A stretch of DNA of 64,000 nt from Acinetobacter venetianus RAG-1 = CIP 110063 (lineage in GTDB: Bacteria > Pseudomonadota > Gammaproteobacteria > Pseudomonadales > Moraxellaceae). Position numbers and translations under genes: made by a program. The stretch is from positions 124,001 through 188,000 of the forward strand of contig NZ_KB849560.1 in the NCBI RefSeq assembly GCF_000368585.1. The letters run 5' to 3'. Positions 1-8,235 of this stretch are shown in pieces (within the stretch, counting starts at the first letter, position 1; each line of letters starts with the position of its first letter). A model generated the notes under the pieces. It saw only the letters and a list, made by a program, of their open reading frames with translations. It did not search any database and was not told where the DNA came from.

Positions 1-103
1 CTGCACCAAATACGTTGAGTAGTACTACATCTCGTACCAATCCCAACACTCGGGATAACATTGTCATTGCACTGACAATGACAGTCGATCGCCACAATGC
101 CAT
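1..103 (-). CDS. murJ: Lipid II flippase MurJ, N-terminal fragment
   Basis: Only the first 34 codons lie in the window. Read on the minus strand from the ATG at 103, the peptide begins MALWRSTVIVSAMTMLSRVL and continues GLVRDVVLLNVFGA. This is the typical first transmembrane helix and GLxRD turn of MurJ/MviN. The full protein, about 500 residues in the family, flips the lipid-linked peptidoglycan precursor across the inner membrane. The gene reads out of the left edge with ampD just upstream on the same strand (72 bp gap). That neighbourhood is familiar from Acinetobacter, and both genes serve the cell wall. Confidence 0.88.
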   Translation of the reverse strand, partial: MALWRSTVIVSAMTMLSRVLGLVRDVVLLNVFGA

Positions 104-174
104 CGCATTCACCTACGGCTTATCTTTTAAAAAGCGTTATTGTAATGAAAGTCCAAATAGATTTCGTTGTGAAA

Positions 175-774
175 TCATAAATCGAACGATGTTTTTTTGG
201 ATAATTTTGCTGCTGATAATTGGAAACGGAACAACGGCCAGTCAAAAAATGGTCCGGGATCAGTCTTACGTTTCGGTGCAATATCAGAATGTCCTGCAAT
301 ATGATTTTGAATTTTTGGATAAGCTTGCTGAAGCGTTTGTACAACCTCTACCAGTGATTGATATTGTTCTTTTTCAAATGGTAAATCATCACTTCCTTCC
401 AGCTCAATTCCAATCGAATAGTCGTTACATTCTTTTTGAGCCAAATAACTAGAACGTCCCGCGTGCCAAGAACGGTCATTAAAATTCACAAATTGGATGA
501 CCTCACCTGTTCTCAAGATCAATAAGTGTGCAGAAACTTGCATTCCCTCAATGGTCTGGAAATAAGGATGCAATGACCAATCTAATTTATTCTGAAAAAA
601 CTGCTGAATATAGCCCCCACCAAATTGTGAAGGAGGCAAACTAATATTATGAATTACAATCAGTTGGATATCAGTGCCATCTGGACGTACATTAAAATTT
701 GGAGATGCTATTTGAGTTGCCCCAATTAATACACCATCCTCAACTTGAGCAAATTTAGAGTGTTGCATTGTCAT
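175..774 (-). CDS. ampD: 1,6-anhydro-N-acetylmuramyl-L-alanine amidase AmpD
   Basis: Cytoplasmic zinc amidase that cuts the stem peptide from anhydro-muropeptides during peptidoglycan recycling. Its loss typically derepresses chromosomal beta-lactamase where AmpR/AmpC exist. The Amidase_2 fold is recognisable: the first zinc histidine in VIHNISLPP, SWHAGRSS in the middle, IGIELEG carrying the catalytic glutamate, and the C-terminal GHSDIAPKRKTDPGPFFDW with the second zinc histidine, the catalytic lysine and the zinc aspartate. The open frame extends to 825, but the first 17 residues there are unlike the family. I therefore chose the ATG at 774 (MTMQHSKF); 768 is also possible, and no convincing ribosome site separates them. 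Divergent from nadC. Confidence 0.93.
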   Translation of the reverse strand: MTMQHSKFAQVEDGVLIGATQIASPNFNVRPDGTDIQLIVIHNISLPPSQFGGGYIQQFFQNKLDWSLHPYFQTIEGMQVSAHLLILRTGEVIQFVNFNDRSWHAGRSSYLAQKECNDYSIGIELEGSDDLPFEKEQYQSLVEVVQTLQQAYPKIQNHIAGHSDIAPKRKTDPGPFFDWPLFRFQLSAAKLSKKTSFDL

Positions 775-913
775 TCGAATCAGCAATTTAATATTTCTAT
801 GCTGCATTCTGACATGCTTTATCACGAATAATCGAGACGAAATACTTATTTTTTATGTTGAGAATGCTAATATAACGCACAAGTTTTTTGGCCAAAAATA
901 TACTGGAAATGGT

Positions 914-1759
914 ATGAGTATTCCTCAATCTTTGCTTGAACAATCTATTCAAATCAATATTCAACAAGCATTACAAGAAGATATTGGGGATGGTGATATT
1001 ACTGCCATGTTAACACCTGTAGATGAACAAGCGACTGCCACGATCATTACTCGTGAAGAAATGATTCTAGCGGGACAACCTTGGGTTGATGCGTTAATAA
1101 AGGCATATGACGAAACTGTACAAATTACATGGTTAAAGCAAGAAGGTGATGTTGTTGCAGCAAATGAAGCTTTTCTAAAGCTTGCTGGTTCAGCACGTAG
1201 CCTTCTTACCGTTGAGCGTCCAGCGTTAAACTTTGTACAAACGCTTTCAGCCGTTGCGACCAAAACAGCAAACTACGTTAAACAGCTTGATGGATTAAAT
1301 ACAAAATTATTGGATACACGTAAAACCTTACCCGGATTACGCATCGCACAAAAATATGCTGTGGCTGTTGGCGGTGGACAAAACCATCGTTTAGGTCTAT
1401 TTGATGCATTTTTAATTAAAGAAAATCACATCATGGCAGCTGGTGGTATTGCCCAAGCGATTGTCAAAGCACATGACATTGCACCGGGTAAACCTGTTGA
1501 AGTTGAAGTTGAAACTTGGGACGAGCTGAATCAGGCGCTTGAAGCTGGGGCTGATATTGTGATGTTGGATAACTTTAGCCAACAACAAATGATTGATGCG
1601 GTGAATCATGTCGCTGGACGCTGTAAATTAGAAGCATCAGGTAATATCACCATTGAAAATCTACGTGAAGTCGCAACGACAGGTGTGGATTACATTTCAA
1701 TGGGCGTGCTCACCAAAGATGTAACCGCTGTAGATTTATCGATGCGTTTTAACGCTTAA
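914..1759 (+). CDS. nadC: Nicotinate-nucleotide pyrophosphorylase (carboxylating)
   Basis: Converts quinolinate and PRPP to nicotinate mononucleotide, CO2 and pyrophosphate, the committed step of de novo NAD synthesis. The 281 residues match the usual length. Visible motifs are the N-terminal EDIGDGDIT, the substrate-binding SLLTVERPALNF, DTRKTLPGLR with its arginines and lysine, GGGQNHRLGLFDAFLIKENH, and the C-terminal barrel segments VEVEVETWDELNQAL and DIVMLDNF. The start ATG at 914 is close to ampD's divergent start, so the 139 bp between them must hold both promoters. The gene converges with a small minus-strand gene; the two stop codons overlap. Confidence 0.97.
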   Translation: MSIPQSLLEQSIQINIQQALQEDIGDGDITAMLTPVDEQATATIITREEMILAGQPWVDALIKAYDETVQITWLKQEGDVVAANEAFLKLAGSARSLLTVERPALNFVQTLSAVATKTANYVKQLDGLNTKLLDTRKTLPGLRIAQKYAVAVGGGQNHRLGLFDAFLIKENHIMAAGGIAQAIVKAHDIAPGKPVEVEVETWDELNQALEAGADIVMLDNFSQQQMIDAVNHVAGRCKLEASGNITIENLREVATTGVDYISMGVLTKDVTAVDLSMRFNA

Positions 1760-1947
1760 CCTTGTTCGGATTTATTCTCTTGCTCTGAACGTTTTGGCTG
1801 AACCGAAACCTCAGGCATCTCTATTTTTCTTTCTTCAGCTCGCTCAGTCCATGCTGATTTGGCTTCGGTTGAATCAGTAGGTCTTGGGTCAGCAGCCATC
1901 AAGACAAAAGTAACTGCGGTCAAAAATACGAGAAATACTTGTAACAT
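1756..1947 (-). CDS. Small membrane-anchored or exported hypothetical protein
   Basis: A 63-residue product beginning MLQVFLVFLTAVTFVLMAAD, a single hydrophobic N-terminal helix. A charged hydrophilic tail rich in Glu, Lys and Pro follows (DPRPTDSTEAKSAW, then EERKIEMPEVSVQPKRSEQE). I chose the ATG at 1947 because an AGGG lies 7 bases upstream; the longer frame from 1974 has no such site. The last bases overlap the nadC stop. I do not recognise a family. The clean hydrophobic/charged architecture and ribosome site argue it is real rather than a shadow. Confidence 0.55.
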   Translation of the reverse strand: MLQVFLVFLTAVTFVLMAADPRPTDSTEAKSAWTERAEERKIEMPEVSVQPKRSEQENKSEQG

Positions 1948-2098
1948 TCTCATCCCTATTTTGTTTTCTTTCAATTTTATAAATTTAACAAAGCAAAATG
2001 AGTCAAATTTGCGTGCTCTGTTACATTATGAAATGCGTCAGTTAAGGTATGTAGAAAATGATAACATCATGTTTTTACATCTCTAACCAGAATAAAGT

Positions 2099-2132
2099 AA
2101 AAACAGCCTAAACTGTGTTTAGACTGTTTTTT
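2099..2132. terminator. Bidirectional rho-independent terminator
   Basis: Imperfect inverted repeat AAACAGCCTAAAC (2101-2113) and GTTTAGACTGTTT (2117-2129), one mismatch. It is flanked by A-rich sequence on the left and TTTTTTT on the right. It lies just after the end of plc on the minus strand and can serve both strands. Confidence 0.75.
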
Positions 2133-2153
2133 TGCAATCGCAAAATTAAAACA

Positions 2154-4334
2154 TCATGAACCAACAAAGCCCATGTATGGATCAGAAATTGAATCTTCAT
2201 TTGTTTCAATACGACCAGCAAAACGACGGCTATAACTTGGCTCGTTGACCATAGTCACCGTGAAATCATACCAGCCACCAAACTCGCTCATATCCCAGCT
2301 TAACTCTTTCTCTGCTGCAGCTGTTTCGATTTGCCATGTTTGACTTGGTAAATACGCATTGGCTTTTACGATGAATTTTGCAGTTTGAGCTGCATCATTA
2401 CGCACTTTTAAGAAAAGTTTCGGATCACACTCTTCCATACACACGCGTATCTCAGGTAAGGCAGCAGATTGCTCTGCTTGAGATAAATCACCAGTAAAAC
2501 TTCGATGGAAACCATTTGGCCCAAGTACCCATAAGTCATAACGACTTTCTTTGGTTTGCCAAATGTCATCCAATTGTTTGCCTGCTTCAACCATATAGCG
2601 GCGAGGCACAGCATCCAGATTCAATTTGTCATAGACATGGAAAACTGCAGCATGTGTACCTGTATTGGAGAACATCAACTTTACAGTTTTCGCAGCAACA
2701 TCAACTTTGGCACTGGTATGAAGGATATATGGCAATGCACGTGATGGACGAATGCCTGTTTCTTGTATTGGATAAGCTTGATTCAGCGGGCGGCTCACCT
2801 GAGCTAAACCTTCTTGCGCTTTACGAATTGCATCAGCTTCAGCTTTGGTTTTCTTCCCTGATAGATCTGGCAATGGAACAATATTCGGTGTTTCAAAATC
2901 AAAAGCTGTCGTTAAATCACCACATACTGCACGACGATAAGGGCTGATATTCGGTTCTTCTACATCAAAGCACTGTTCCAAGAAACGAATCACCGAAGAA
3001 TGATCAAATACTTGTGAATTGACCCAACCGCCACGACTCCAAGGGGAAATGATATACATTGGAACACGAATCCCTGGTCCATATACCCCAACCCCATTAC
3101 TCACTTTTGGATCTGTAAAGTTTGGCTGTCCCGATGATGCCTTGTCATGTGTTGCATATTCATACGACATCTGCGCTTCAGTTAATGTCGACTTACCACA
3201 GACCTCACCAGACACATCAATTGATGGTGCACTTGGTGATGGCACATGGTCGAAGAAACCATCATTCTCATCAAAATTAATTAAAAAGACAGTCTGACTC
3301 CAAATTTCTGGACGCTCCGTTAAAGCATTCAAAACCTCTTGAATATACCAAGCGCCCTGAACTGGGCTTGAAGGTCCAGGATGTTCACTATAGGTCGCTG
3401 GAGCGACCAACCAGCTCACTTGAGGTAATTGACCTTGGGCAATATCCTCTTTAAATGTCCCAAGAAATCCGCCATCAGGCATGGTGTTGGCAATCCCTTT
3501 ATATAATGGTTGATTTGCATCAATCGCAGGATCATAGGCTGGACAAATGGTACTGTTATTGACAGGTTTACCAGACAACTCATTGGCACGACGATACTGT
3601 TTAAAACCTGCTAAAGGATTATCTGTAAAGTTATCTGGCATGTTTTGGTAAACTTTCCAGCTTACGCCTGCTTGTTGCAAACGTTCTGGATAAGTTGTCC
3701 AATCATAACCTGTCGTTGATGGACCTATCGCATCTAAATCATTGACTACACTGGCCACATTTCCTGTAGTTGGGCCATTCGTTCCCGTCCAAATAAACAT
3801 ACGATTGGAATTAGTTCCTGTATGCATCGCACAGTGATATGCATCACATAAAGTAAAGGCATTGGCTAAAGCAAACTGAAACTCAACTTCTTGCTGTTTG
3901 TAATATCCCATAGACTGAGGTTGTTTATATTGCACCCAACTACCCATACGACCATGATCCCACGCGTACTGCCCATCGGTCCATGAATGCGGTGTTCCAC
4001 TGACACGCTGTGCGTTACCGCGCGTACTGTCTAAATGGTAGGGATAAACTTTGTTTTTGTTCGCATCATATTGCTCCCAAACTTTACGTCCCTGAGTTAA
4101 AGGGATGGTAAAACGGTCACCAAAACCACGTACGCCTTTCAAGGTACCAAAATAATTATCAAACGAACGGTTTTCTTGGGTCAGAATCACCACATGTTTA
4201 ACGTCTTTAATTGTTCCTGTTTCTACTTTGGCATCAATCGCTAATGCTTTTTGAATACTCATTGGAAAGCTCGTTAAAGCGGCTGTTCCAAAAAGTGCTT
4301 TGGTTGAATTTAATAAAAAATCACGACGGTTCAT
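2154..4334 (-). CDS. plc: Phosphocholine-specific phospholipase C (Tat-exported)
   Basis: A 726-residue hydrolase of the phosphoesterase family (PF04185) that cleaves phosphatidylcholine or sphingomyelin headgroups outside the cytoplasm. The N-terminus MNRRDFLLNSTKALFGTAAL is a twin-arginine signal ending near ALA-ID. The catalytic segment TQENRSFDNYFGTLKGVRG carries the conserved NRSFDNYFG. HCAMHTGTNSNR, NFDENDGFFDHVPSP and the later SPWSRGGWVNSQVFDHSSV are metal- and substrate-site blocks. The C-terminal 200 residues look like the two beta domains (DUF756) typical of this family. Length fits the Pseudomonas PlcH/PlcN type. In Acinetobacter such enzymes contribute to haemolysis and serum survival. 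A tiny lipoprotein gene sits 20 bp upstream and may be cotranscribed. Confidence 0.95.
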   Translation of the reverse strand: MNRRDFLLNSTKALFGTAALTSFPMSIQKALAIDAKVETGTIKDVKHVVILTQENRSFDNYFGTLKGVRGFGDRFTIPLTQGRKVWEQYDANKNKVYPYHLDSTRGNAQRVSGTPHSWTDGQYAWDHGRMGSWVQYKQPQSMGYYKQQEVEFQFALANAFTLCDAYHCAMHTGTNSNRMFIWTGTNGPTTGNVASVVNDLDAIGPSTTGYDWTTYPERLQQAGVSWKVYQNMPDNFTDNPLAGFKQYRRANELSGKPVNNSTICPAYDPAIDANQPLYKGIANTMPDGGFLGTFKEDIAQGQLPQVSWLVAPATYSEHPGPSSPVQGAWYIQEVLNALTERPEIWSQTVFLINFDENDGFFDHVPSPSAPSIDVSGEVCGKSTLTEAQMSYEYATHDKASSGQPNFTDPKVSNGVGVYGPGIRVPMYIISPWSRGGWVNSQVFDHSSVIRFLEQCFDVEEPNISPYRRAVCGDLTTAFDFETPNIVPLPDLSGKKTKAEADAIRKAQEGLAQVSRPLNQAYPIQETGIRPSRALPYILHTSAKVDVAAKTVKLMFSNTGTHAAVFHVYDKLNLDAVPRRYMVEAGKQLDDIWQTKESRYDLWVLGPNGFHRSFTGDLSQAEQSAALPEIRVCMEECDPKLFLKVRNDAAQTAKFIVKANAYLPSQTWQIETAAAEKELSWDMSEFGGWYDFTVTMVNEPSYSRRFAGRIETNEDSISDPYMGFVGS

Positions 4335-4354
4335 TTGTTATTTCCTTATTCTTA

Positions 4355-4498
4355 TTATGGGGCGCAATGGATTTTACAGTTCGAGGTTGGCGGCTCTGGT
4401 GTTGGCGTAGGTTTATTGTTATCGCCACTATCATTGTCATTACACGCACTTAATAAGAAGACACTACTACTCAGCAGCACTAAAAGGAAATTTCGCAT
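4355..4498 (-). CDS. Tiny lipoprotein encoded just upstream of plc
   Basis: A 47-codon gene: MRNFLLVLLSSSVFLLSACN, then a hydrophilic DNDSGDNNKPTPTPEPPTSN and a C-terminal CKIHCAP. The basic start, hydrophobic core and LSAC lipobox (Cys at residue 19) make a textbook lipoprotein signal. The mature part is only about 29 residues, Asp/Asn- and Thr/Pro-rich with two further cysteines. GGATAG precedes the ATG. Its stop lies 20 bp before the plc start on the same strand, so the two are probably one transcript. No family is recognised. It might be a surface tether or merely a small envelope peptide. Confidence 0.6.
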   Translation of the reverse strand: MRNFLLVLLSSSVFLLSACNDNDSGDNNKPTPTPEPPTSNCKIHCAP

Positions 4499-4591
4499 TT
4501 TACTATCCGTTAAAATATTCGTGCAGATAGTCAATACAATATAAATGACAGTTGAATGATTGTTTTATAGCAATTCAATGACATTGAAGAT

Positions 4592-4624
4592 AAAAAAAAG
4601 GCGGTCTAAAAAAACCAGACCGCC
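4592..4624 (-). terminator. Terminator of rph
   Basis: On the minus strand GGCGGTCT (4624-4617) pairs perfectly with AGACCGCC (4607-4600) and is followed by TTTTTTTT (4599-4592). It starts 18 bp after the rph stop. Confidence 0.88.
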
Positions 4625-4642
4625 CGCACTATCAACTGGAAC

Positions 4643-5359
4643 TTACCAACCGAGTGCTTGCTGTTGCTTCTGAATCAATTCCAAGATTCCTTTCTCTGCA
4701 AGCTCTAACATGGCATTGCACTGCTGGCGCGTGAACGGTTTTTCTTCAGCCGTTCCTTGAATTTCAATAAACTCACCAGCTTGTGTCATCACCACGTTTA
4801 AATCCGTTTGGCAATTTGAATCTTCTTCGTAGCAAAGATCGAGTAGGACTTCGTCTTGATACATCCCGACCGAAATTGCTGCAACCAAACCCTTTAATGG
4901 GTCTTGTTTAATTTTTTTGTTGCTCAGTAACACATTCATCGCATCAACCAAGGCAACCGCTGCACCTGTGATTGCTGCAGTACGTGTACCACCGTCAGCT
5001 TGGATAACATCACAGTCAATCGTAATCGTGTTTTCACCCAACTTTTTCAAATCAACCATGGCGCGAAGGCTACGACCAATTAAACGTTGAATTTCCTGAG
5101 TACGACCTGTCTGCTTACCACGTGCTGCCTCACGGTCACTACGGGTATGTGTTGAACGCGGTAACATACCGTATTCAGCAGTGACCCAACCTTGACCCTG
5201 ACCTTTCAGAAATCGCGGTACTGAATTATCAATACTCGCCGTACACAACACTTTGGTATGACCAAACTCAACCAAAACTGAACCTTCCGCGTAACGGGTA
5301 TAATTACGCGTAATTTTTACTTCACGTAATTGGTCTAATGCTCTTTGGTCAATACGCAT
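4643..5359 (-). CDS. rph: Ribonuclease PH
   Basis: Phosphorolytic 3'-5' exoribonuclease that trims tRNA 3' tails. The 238 residues match the family. Recognisable blocks are [20 protein letters not shown] at the start, [74 protein letters not shown] with the phosphate-site aspartates, and [20 protein letters not shown]. It ends at its own strong terminator. The desaturase stop is 97 bp upstream, so it probably has its own promoter. Confidence 0.97.
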   Translation of the reverse strand: MRIDQRALDQLREVKITRNYTRYAEGSVLVEFGHTKVLCTASIDNSVPRFLKGQGQGWVTAEYGMLPRSTHTRSDREAARGKQTGRTQEIQRLIGRSLRAMVDLKKLGENTITIDCDVIQADGGTRTAAITGAAVALVDAMNVLLSNKKIKQDPLKGLVAAISVGMYQDEVLLDLCYEEDSNCQTDLNVVMTQAGEFIEIQGTAEEKPFTRQQCNAMLELAEKGILELIQKQQQALGW

Positions 5360-5456
5360 AACGATTCCTTAAAACTATGGCTCAAATATCATTGCGCCAT
5401 AGTATAGCTCAATTACACGTACTTTCAGTTTTACTTATTCGTTACAATTCACCAGT

Positions 5457-6605
5457 TTAAGCAAGCTTCAATTTTGCTTTCAGTTTGCTGAATGCTTGAG
5501 TTAGGTTTGCACCCATATCATTTGGCAATGAGCACTTCGCTAAACGTACCCAAACGGTCCAGAACTGTTTCATAAAGTTTGCTTCGTTATAGTTCACGCC
5601 ATATTCAGCACATAAAGCTCTGATTTTTGGTGCAACTTCTTCATAACGATTGGCTGGCATATCTGGGAATAAATGATGCTCAATTTGATGGCTCAAGTTA
5701 CCACTCATAAAGTGCATCCACTTACCGCCTGTAAAGTTACTCGAACCACGGATCTGACGTAAGTACCACTCTGCTTTGCTTTCATTTTCAGTGTTATCCG
5801 CTTCAAATGTTTCAGCATCTTCAGTAAAGTGACCATTAAAAATCACGGCTGATGACCAAAGATTACGGATAATATTTGCCACAGCATTCCCTGCTAATAC
5901 AGGAATAAAGTTAATAGTCGCAATCGCTGGAAAGAACACATAATCTTTTAAGACTTGACGTTTAGCTTTCTTACGGAACTCAGCTGCATCTGCCCAAACT
6001 TGTTTCCACGTTTTGGTTTTATATACCAAAGCATCTTCAAGATGTAAATTTTGCACGCCCACATACCATTGGAAGAAGAACATCAATTGTAATGCCAATG
6101 GGATATTGAACAGATGACGCACTTCCCACTTCTGATCTTCTGTTACACGTAAGATGCCATATCCCACATCATGGTCTTTACCGACAATGTTGGTATAAGT
6201 ATGGTGCATATAGTTATGGGTATAACGCCAGTCATTACCTGAACAAGTGTTGTCCCAGTCATAATCTTCGCCACGTAAACTTGGATCATTCAACCAGTCA
6301 AACTGACCATGCATCACGTTATGACCAAGTTCCATATTCTCTACGATCTTAGACACACCAAGCATGGCTGTCCCCAACAACCATACTGGTGGGATCCAAC
6401 CACCGAACATCAACATTCCACGAGATGCGATTTCGGTATAACGCACGAAATTACGTACTTTATAAATATATTTTGAATCTTGTTCGCCTAGATTCTGCAT
6501 CACATCTAAACGAATCTGTTCTACACGACGACCAAACTCTTCTATTTGCTCTGGTGTTAGATGAGCTGATTTTGATGCTGCTTTAAATTCTAATGCCATA
6601 TTCAT
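5457..6605 (-). CDS. Membrane fatty-acid (acyl-CoA) desaturase, DesB-like
   Basis: Di-iron membrane desaturase inserting a cis double bond into acyl chains. The three histidine boxes are present: HNVMH, HNYMHHTYTN and HQIEHHLFPD. Hydrophobic segments lie between, as in the FA_desaturase family. The start at 6605 (MNMALEFK) is preceded by GAGG at 9 bases; the frame opens at 6620 without a better site. It lies 27 bp downstream of a ferredoxin-reductase-type gene on the same strand, with a FabR/DesT-type TetR gene upstream. This resembles the Pseudomonas desC-desB/desT arrangement, in which exogenous saturated acyl-CoA is desaturated. DesB-like is an inference from that layout. Confidence 0.88.
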   Translation of the reverse strand: MNMALEFKAASKSAHLTPEQIEEFGRRVEQIRLDVMQNLGEQDSKYIYKVRNFVRYTEIASRGMLMFGGWIPPVWLLGTAMLGVSKIVENMELGHNVMHGQFDWLNDPSLRGEDYDWDNTCSGNDWRYTHNYMHHTYTNIVGKDHDVGYGILRVTEDQKWEVRHLFNIPLALQLMFFFQWYVGVQNLHLEDALVYKTKTWKQVWADAAEFRKKAKRQVLKDYVFFPAIATINFIPVLAGNAVANIIRNLWSSAVIFNGHFTEDAETFEADNTENESKAEWYLRQIRGSSNFTGGKWMHFMSGNLSHQIEHHLFPDMPANRYEEVAPKIRALCAEYGVNYNEANFMKQFWTVWVRLAKCSLPNDMGANLTQAFSKLKAKLKLA

Positions 6606-6632
6606 TGCGATAATCCTCAAATGTCTTTGTTT

Positions 6633-7658
6633 TTATAGGTCAATCGTGACTGGGCTAAGGGCTTGGCTCACACATAATTTGATCGCACGGTTTGGCTGAT
6701 CATCAATTTCACCTGTGAGCACGTTTTGCGTTACACCACTGACTTTGGTACAGCTACAACGATTACATACCCCCATTCGACAACCATGTTGTGGACGTAA
6801 TCCTGCTTGTTCTGCACTACTTAAAAGATTTGTCGTTGCAATAAAGTTTTGTTGCGAACGACGGAATGTAATGTTCTGAGCTTCATTCGACTGTTCAAGT
6901 TGAACAGGTTGGAAAAACTCTTGATGAAAATTTTCGACTACACCATGTTGCGTATAAATTTCTTGTGCTTGGCGCATCATGCTGTGATGACCACAAGCAT
7001 AGGCTTGCAATTCAGCAAAATTCGGAACCAATTGCTTTAATAACGCATCATCTAAATGCTGCTTTTGTTCAGCCGTATTAAAAAAGTGATATTTCACTTG
7101 TGGATATTGCTGCGCCAAATCCAAGATTTCTTGGTGGAAGACTTCAGCACGGTTGAAGTACACCACATGTATTTCTTTTAACTGTTGTGCAATTGCTTGT
7201 TTCACTAATGAATAAATTGCAGTAATCCCAGAACCTGATGCGATGAATACCGCAGGTTGCTGTCCTTGATGAAGTACAAAATCACCTTGTGCTTGAGAAA
7301 TCTCAACACTTTCGCCGACATGTAAAAGTTGTGCTGCACTTGATACAAGACCTTGTACTTTAATGCCTAAACGGATTTCACCTTGTGCAGTGATATCTAT
7401 AATAGAGTAGCTACGTTGGTGATATACGCCTTGGATCATCAAGGTAATCAAAACACTTTGCCCTGCACATACACGAGAAAGGTCAAAGTTATGATTTGGT
7501 TTTAAGGTCAATAAAACCATATCTGTACTTAATGGACGCACAGCTGTCACTTCAGCAAGAATGCGTTTCCAAGCAAATGTTGGTTTTATTTTTTGCAAAA
7601 TAAAATCAACGAAATCTTCTCTTACCCAATGTGGCTGATAACCTAACTTTGCATTCAT
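6633..7658 (-). CDS. Ferredoxin-NADP reductase with C-terminal 2Fe-2S domain, DesC-like
   Basis: Electron donor for the adjacent desaturase. The order is an FAD-binding barrel (YHQRSYSIIDI), an NAD-binding domain (PAVFIASGSGITAIYSLV, then YACGHHSMMRQAQEIY), and a plant-type 2Fe-2S domain whose CRMGVCNRCSC plus a later cysteine (LCVSQAL) supply the cluster ligands. The ATG at 7658 (MNAKLGYQ) has GAGGAACGT upstream; the frame extension to 7709 would run into the operator cluster, so the shorter form is preferred. It begins an operon with the desaturase 27 bp away. Transcription likely depends on the palindromes immediately upstream. Confidence 0.88.
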   Translation of the reverse strand: MNAKLGYQPHWVREDFVDFILQKIKPTFAWKRILAEVTAVRPLSTDMVLLTLKPNHNFDLSRVCAGQSVLITLMIQGVYHQRSYSIIDITAQGEIRLGIKVQGLVSSAAQLLHVGESVEISQAQGDFVLHQGQQPAVFIASGSGITAIYSLVKQAIAQQLKEIHVVYFNRAEVFHQEILDLAQQYPQVKYHFFNTAEQKQHLDDALLKQLVPNFAELQAYACGHHSMMRQAQEIYTQHGVVENFHQEFFQPVQLEQSNEAQNITFRRSQQNFIATTNLLSSAEQAGLRPQHGCRMGVCNRCSCTKVSGVTQNVLTGEIDDQPNRAIKLCVSQALSPVTIDL

Positions 7659-7694
7659 ACGTTCCTCGTTTTGTATCTGGCTATTTATATTGAG

Positions 7695-7767
7695 TGAACA
7701 AATGTTCATGTAGTGAACATATGTACACTATATTTATTTGTGTTCACTGAGTCAACACTTGTTCACT
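7695..7767. promoter_or_regulatory. Cluster of DesT/FabR-type operator palindromes
   Basis: Three palindromes precede the desaturase operon: TGAACA-AA-TGTTCA (7695-7708), the near-perfect TAGTGAACATATGTACACTA (7711-7730) and AGTCAACACTTGTTCACT (7750-7767). The reverse complement of the last, AGTGAACAAGTGTTGACT, differs little from the DesT site I recall from Pseudomonas aeruginosa (AGTGAACGCTTGTTGACT). A DesT/FabR-like TetR gene lies downstream on the other strand. The palindromes are seen directly; assignment to that regulator is inference. Confidence 0.75.
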
Positions 7768-7908
7768 AATTTTTTGAATATTTTTTATACTTTTTAATAA
7801 GTTTTTAAAAAGATTAAGAAAATAGTTTTTGATCACATTGTATTCAGTCCTGCACCAATACATCTATGCATCTTGATTGAACATCATCCGCTCCCGTTCA
7901 AATAACTA

Positions 7909-7930
7909 ATCAGCTTTTTGATAAGCTGAT
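7909..7930. other. Stem-loop in the desC-desT intergenic region
   Basis: ATCAGCTT (7909-7916) pairs perfectly with AAGCTGAT (7923-7930) around a 6-base loop. No long T-run follows, so it is not clearly a terminator. It sits between the operator cluster and the 78-bp repeats. Confidence 0.45.
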
Positions 7931-7944
7931 AAAGACTTCTCAGC

Positions 7945-8166
7945 GCTCAGATTGTTTTCTTCTTACGAGGCTTCAGAGGGCTTTTCAAGACACAGTAGCT
8001 TTATTTAACCCCATATTCACGGCACAACTGTTCATCTTCTTGCGAAGTTTTAAACGCTTCTCAGGACAAAAGTTGCTTTGTTTAATCCTTATATTCACAG
8101 CACAGCTGTTCATCTTCTTGCGAAGCTTTAGACGCTTCTCAGGACAAAAGTTGCTTTGTTTAATCC
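7945..8166. repeat. Three tandem 78-bp repeats upstream of the TetR regulator
   Basis: Two nearly identical units begin with CACAACTGTTCATCTTCTTG (8023) and CACAGCTGTTCATCTTCTTG (8101). They differ at about 3 of the 66 positions of the second, incomplete unit. A diverged third unit occupies 7945-8022 and shares CTTCTTACGAGGCTTCAGAG, GTAGCTTTATTTAA and ATATTCACGGCAC. The region contains no gene. It fills most of the 400 bp before the desT-like start at 8236. Confidence 0.8.
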
Positions 8167-8235
8167 TCGCTCAGGGCTAAAAAAATCCTGTTTTTTTTGC
8201 TAGACTCTGCTGTACGGTTTCAATGAGTCTTATTC

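Noticed and set aside
15..452. 145-codon plus-strand frame over murJ/ampD
   Set aside because: It lies antisense to recognisable MurJ and AmpD sequence and its product resembles nothing.
2516..2947. 143-codon plus-strand frame within plc
   Set aside because: Antisense shadow of the phospholipase gene; no ribosome site or family.
8023..8166. 78-bp repeats as a CRISPR array
   Set aside because: The units are contiguous and nearly identical over their whole length, with no short repeat/unique spacer pattern and no cas genes.
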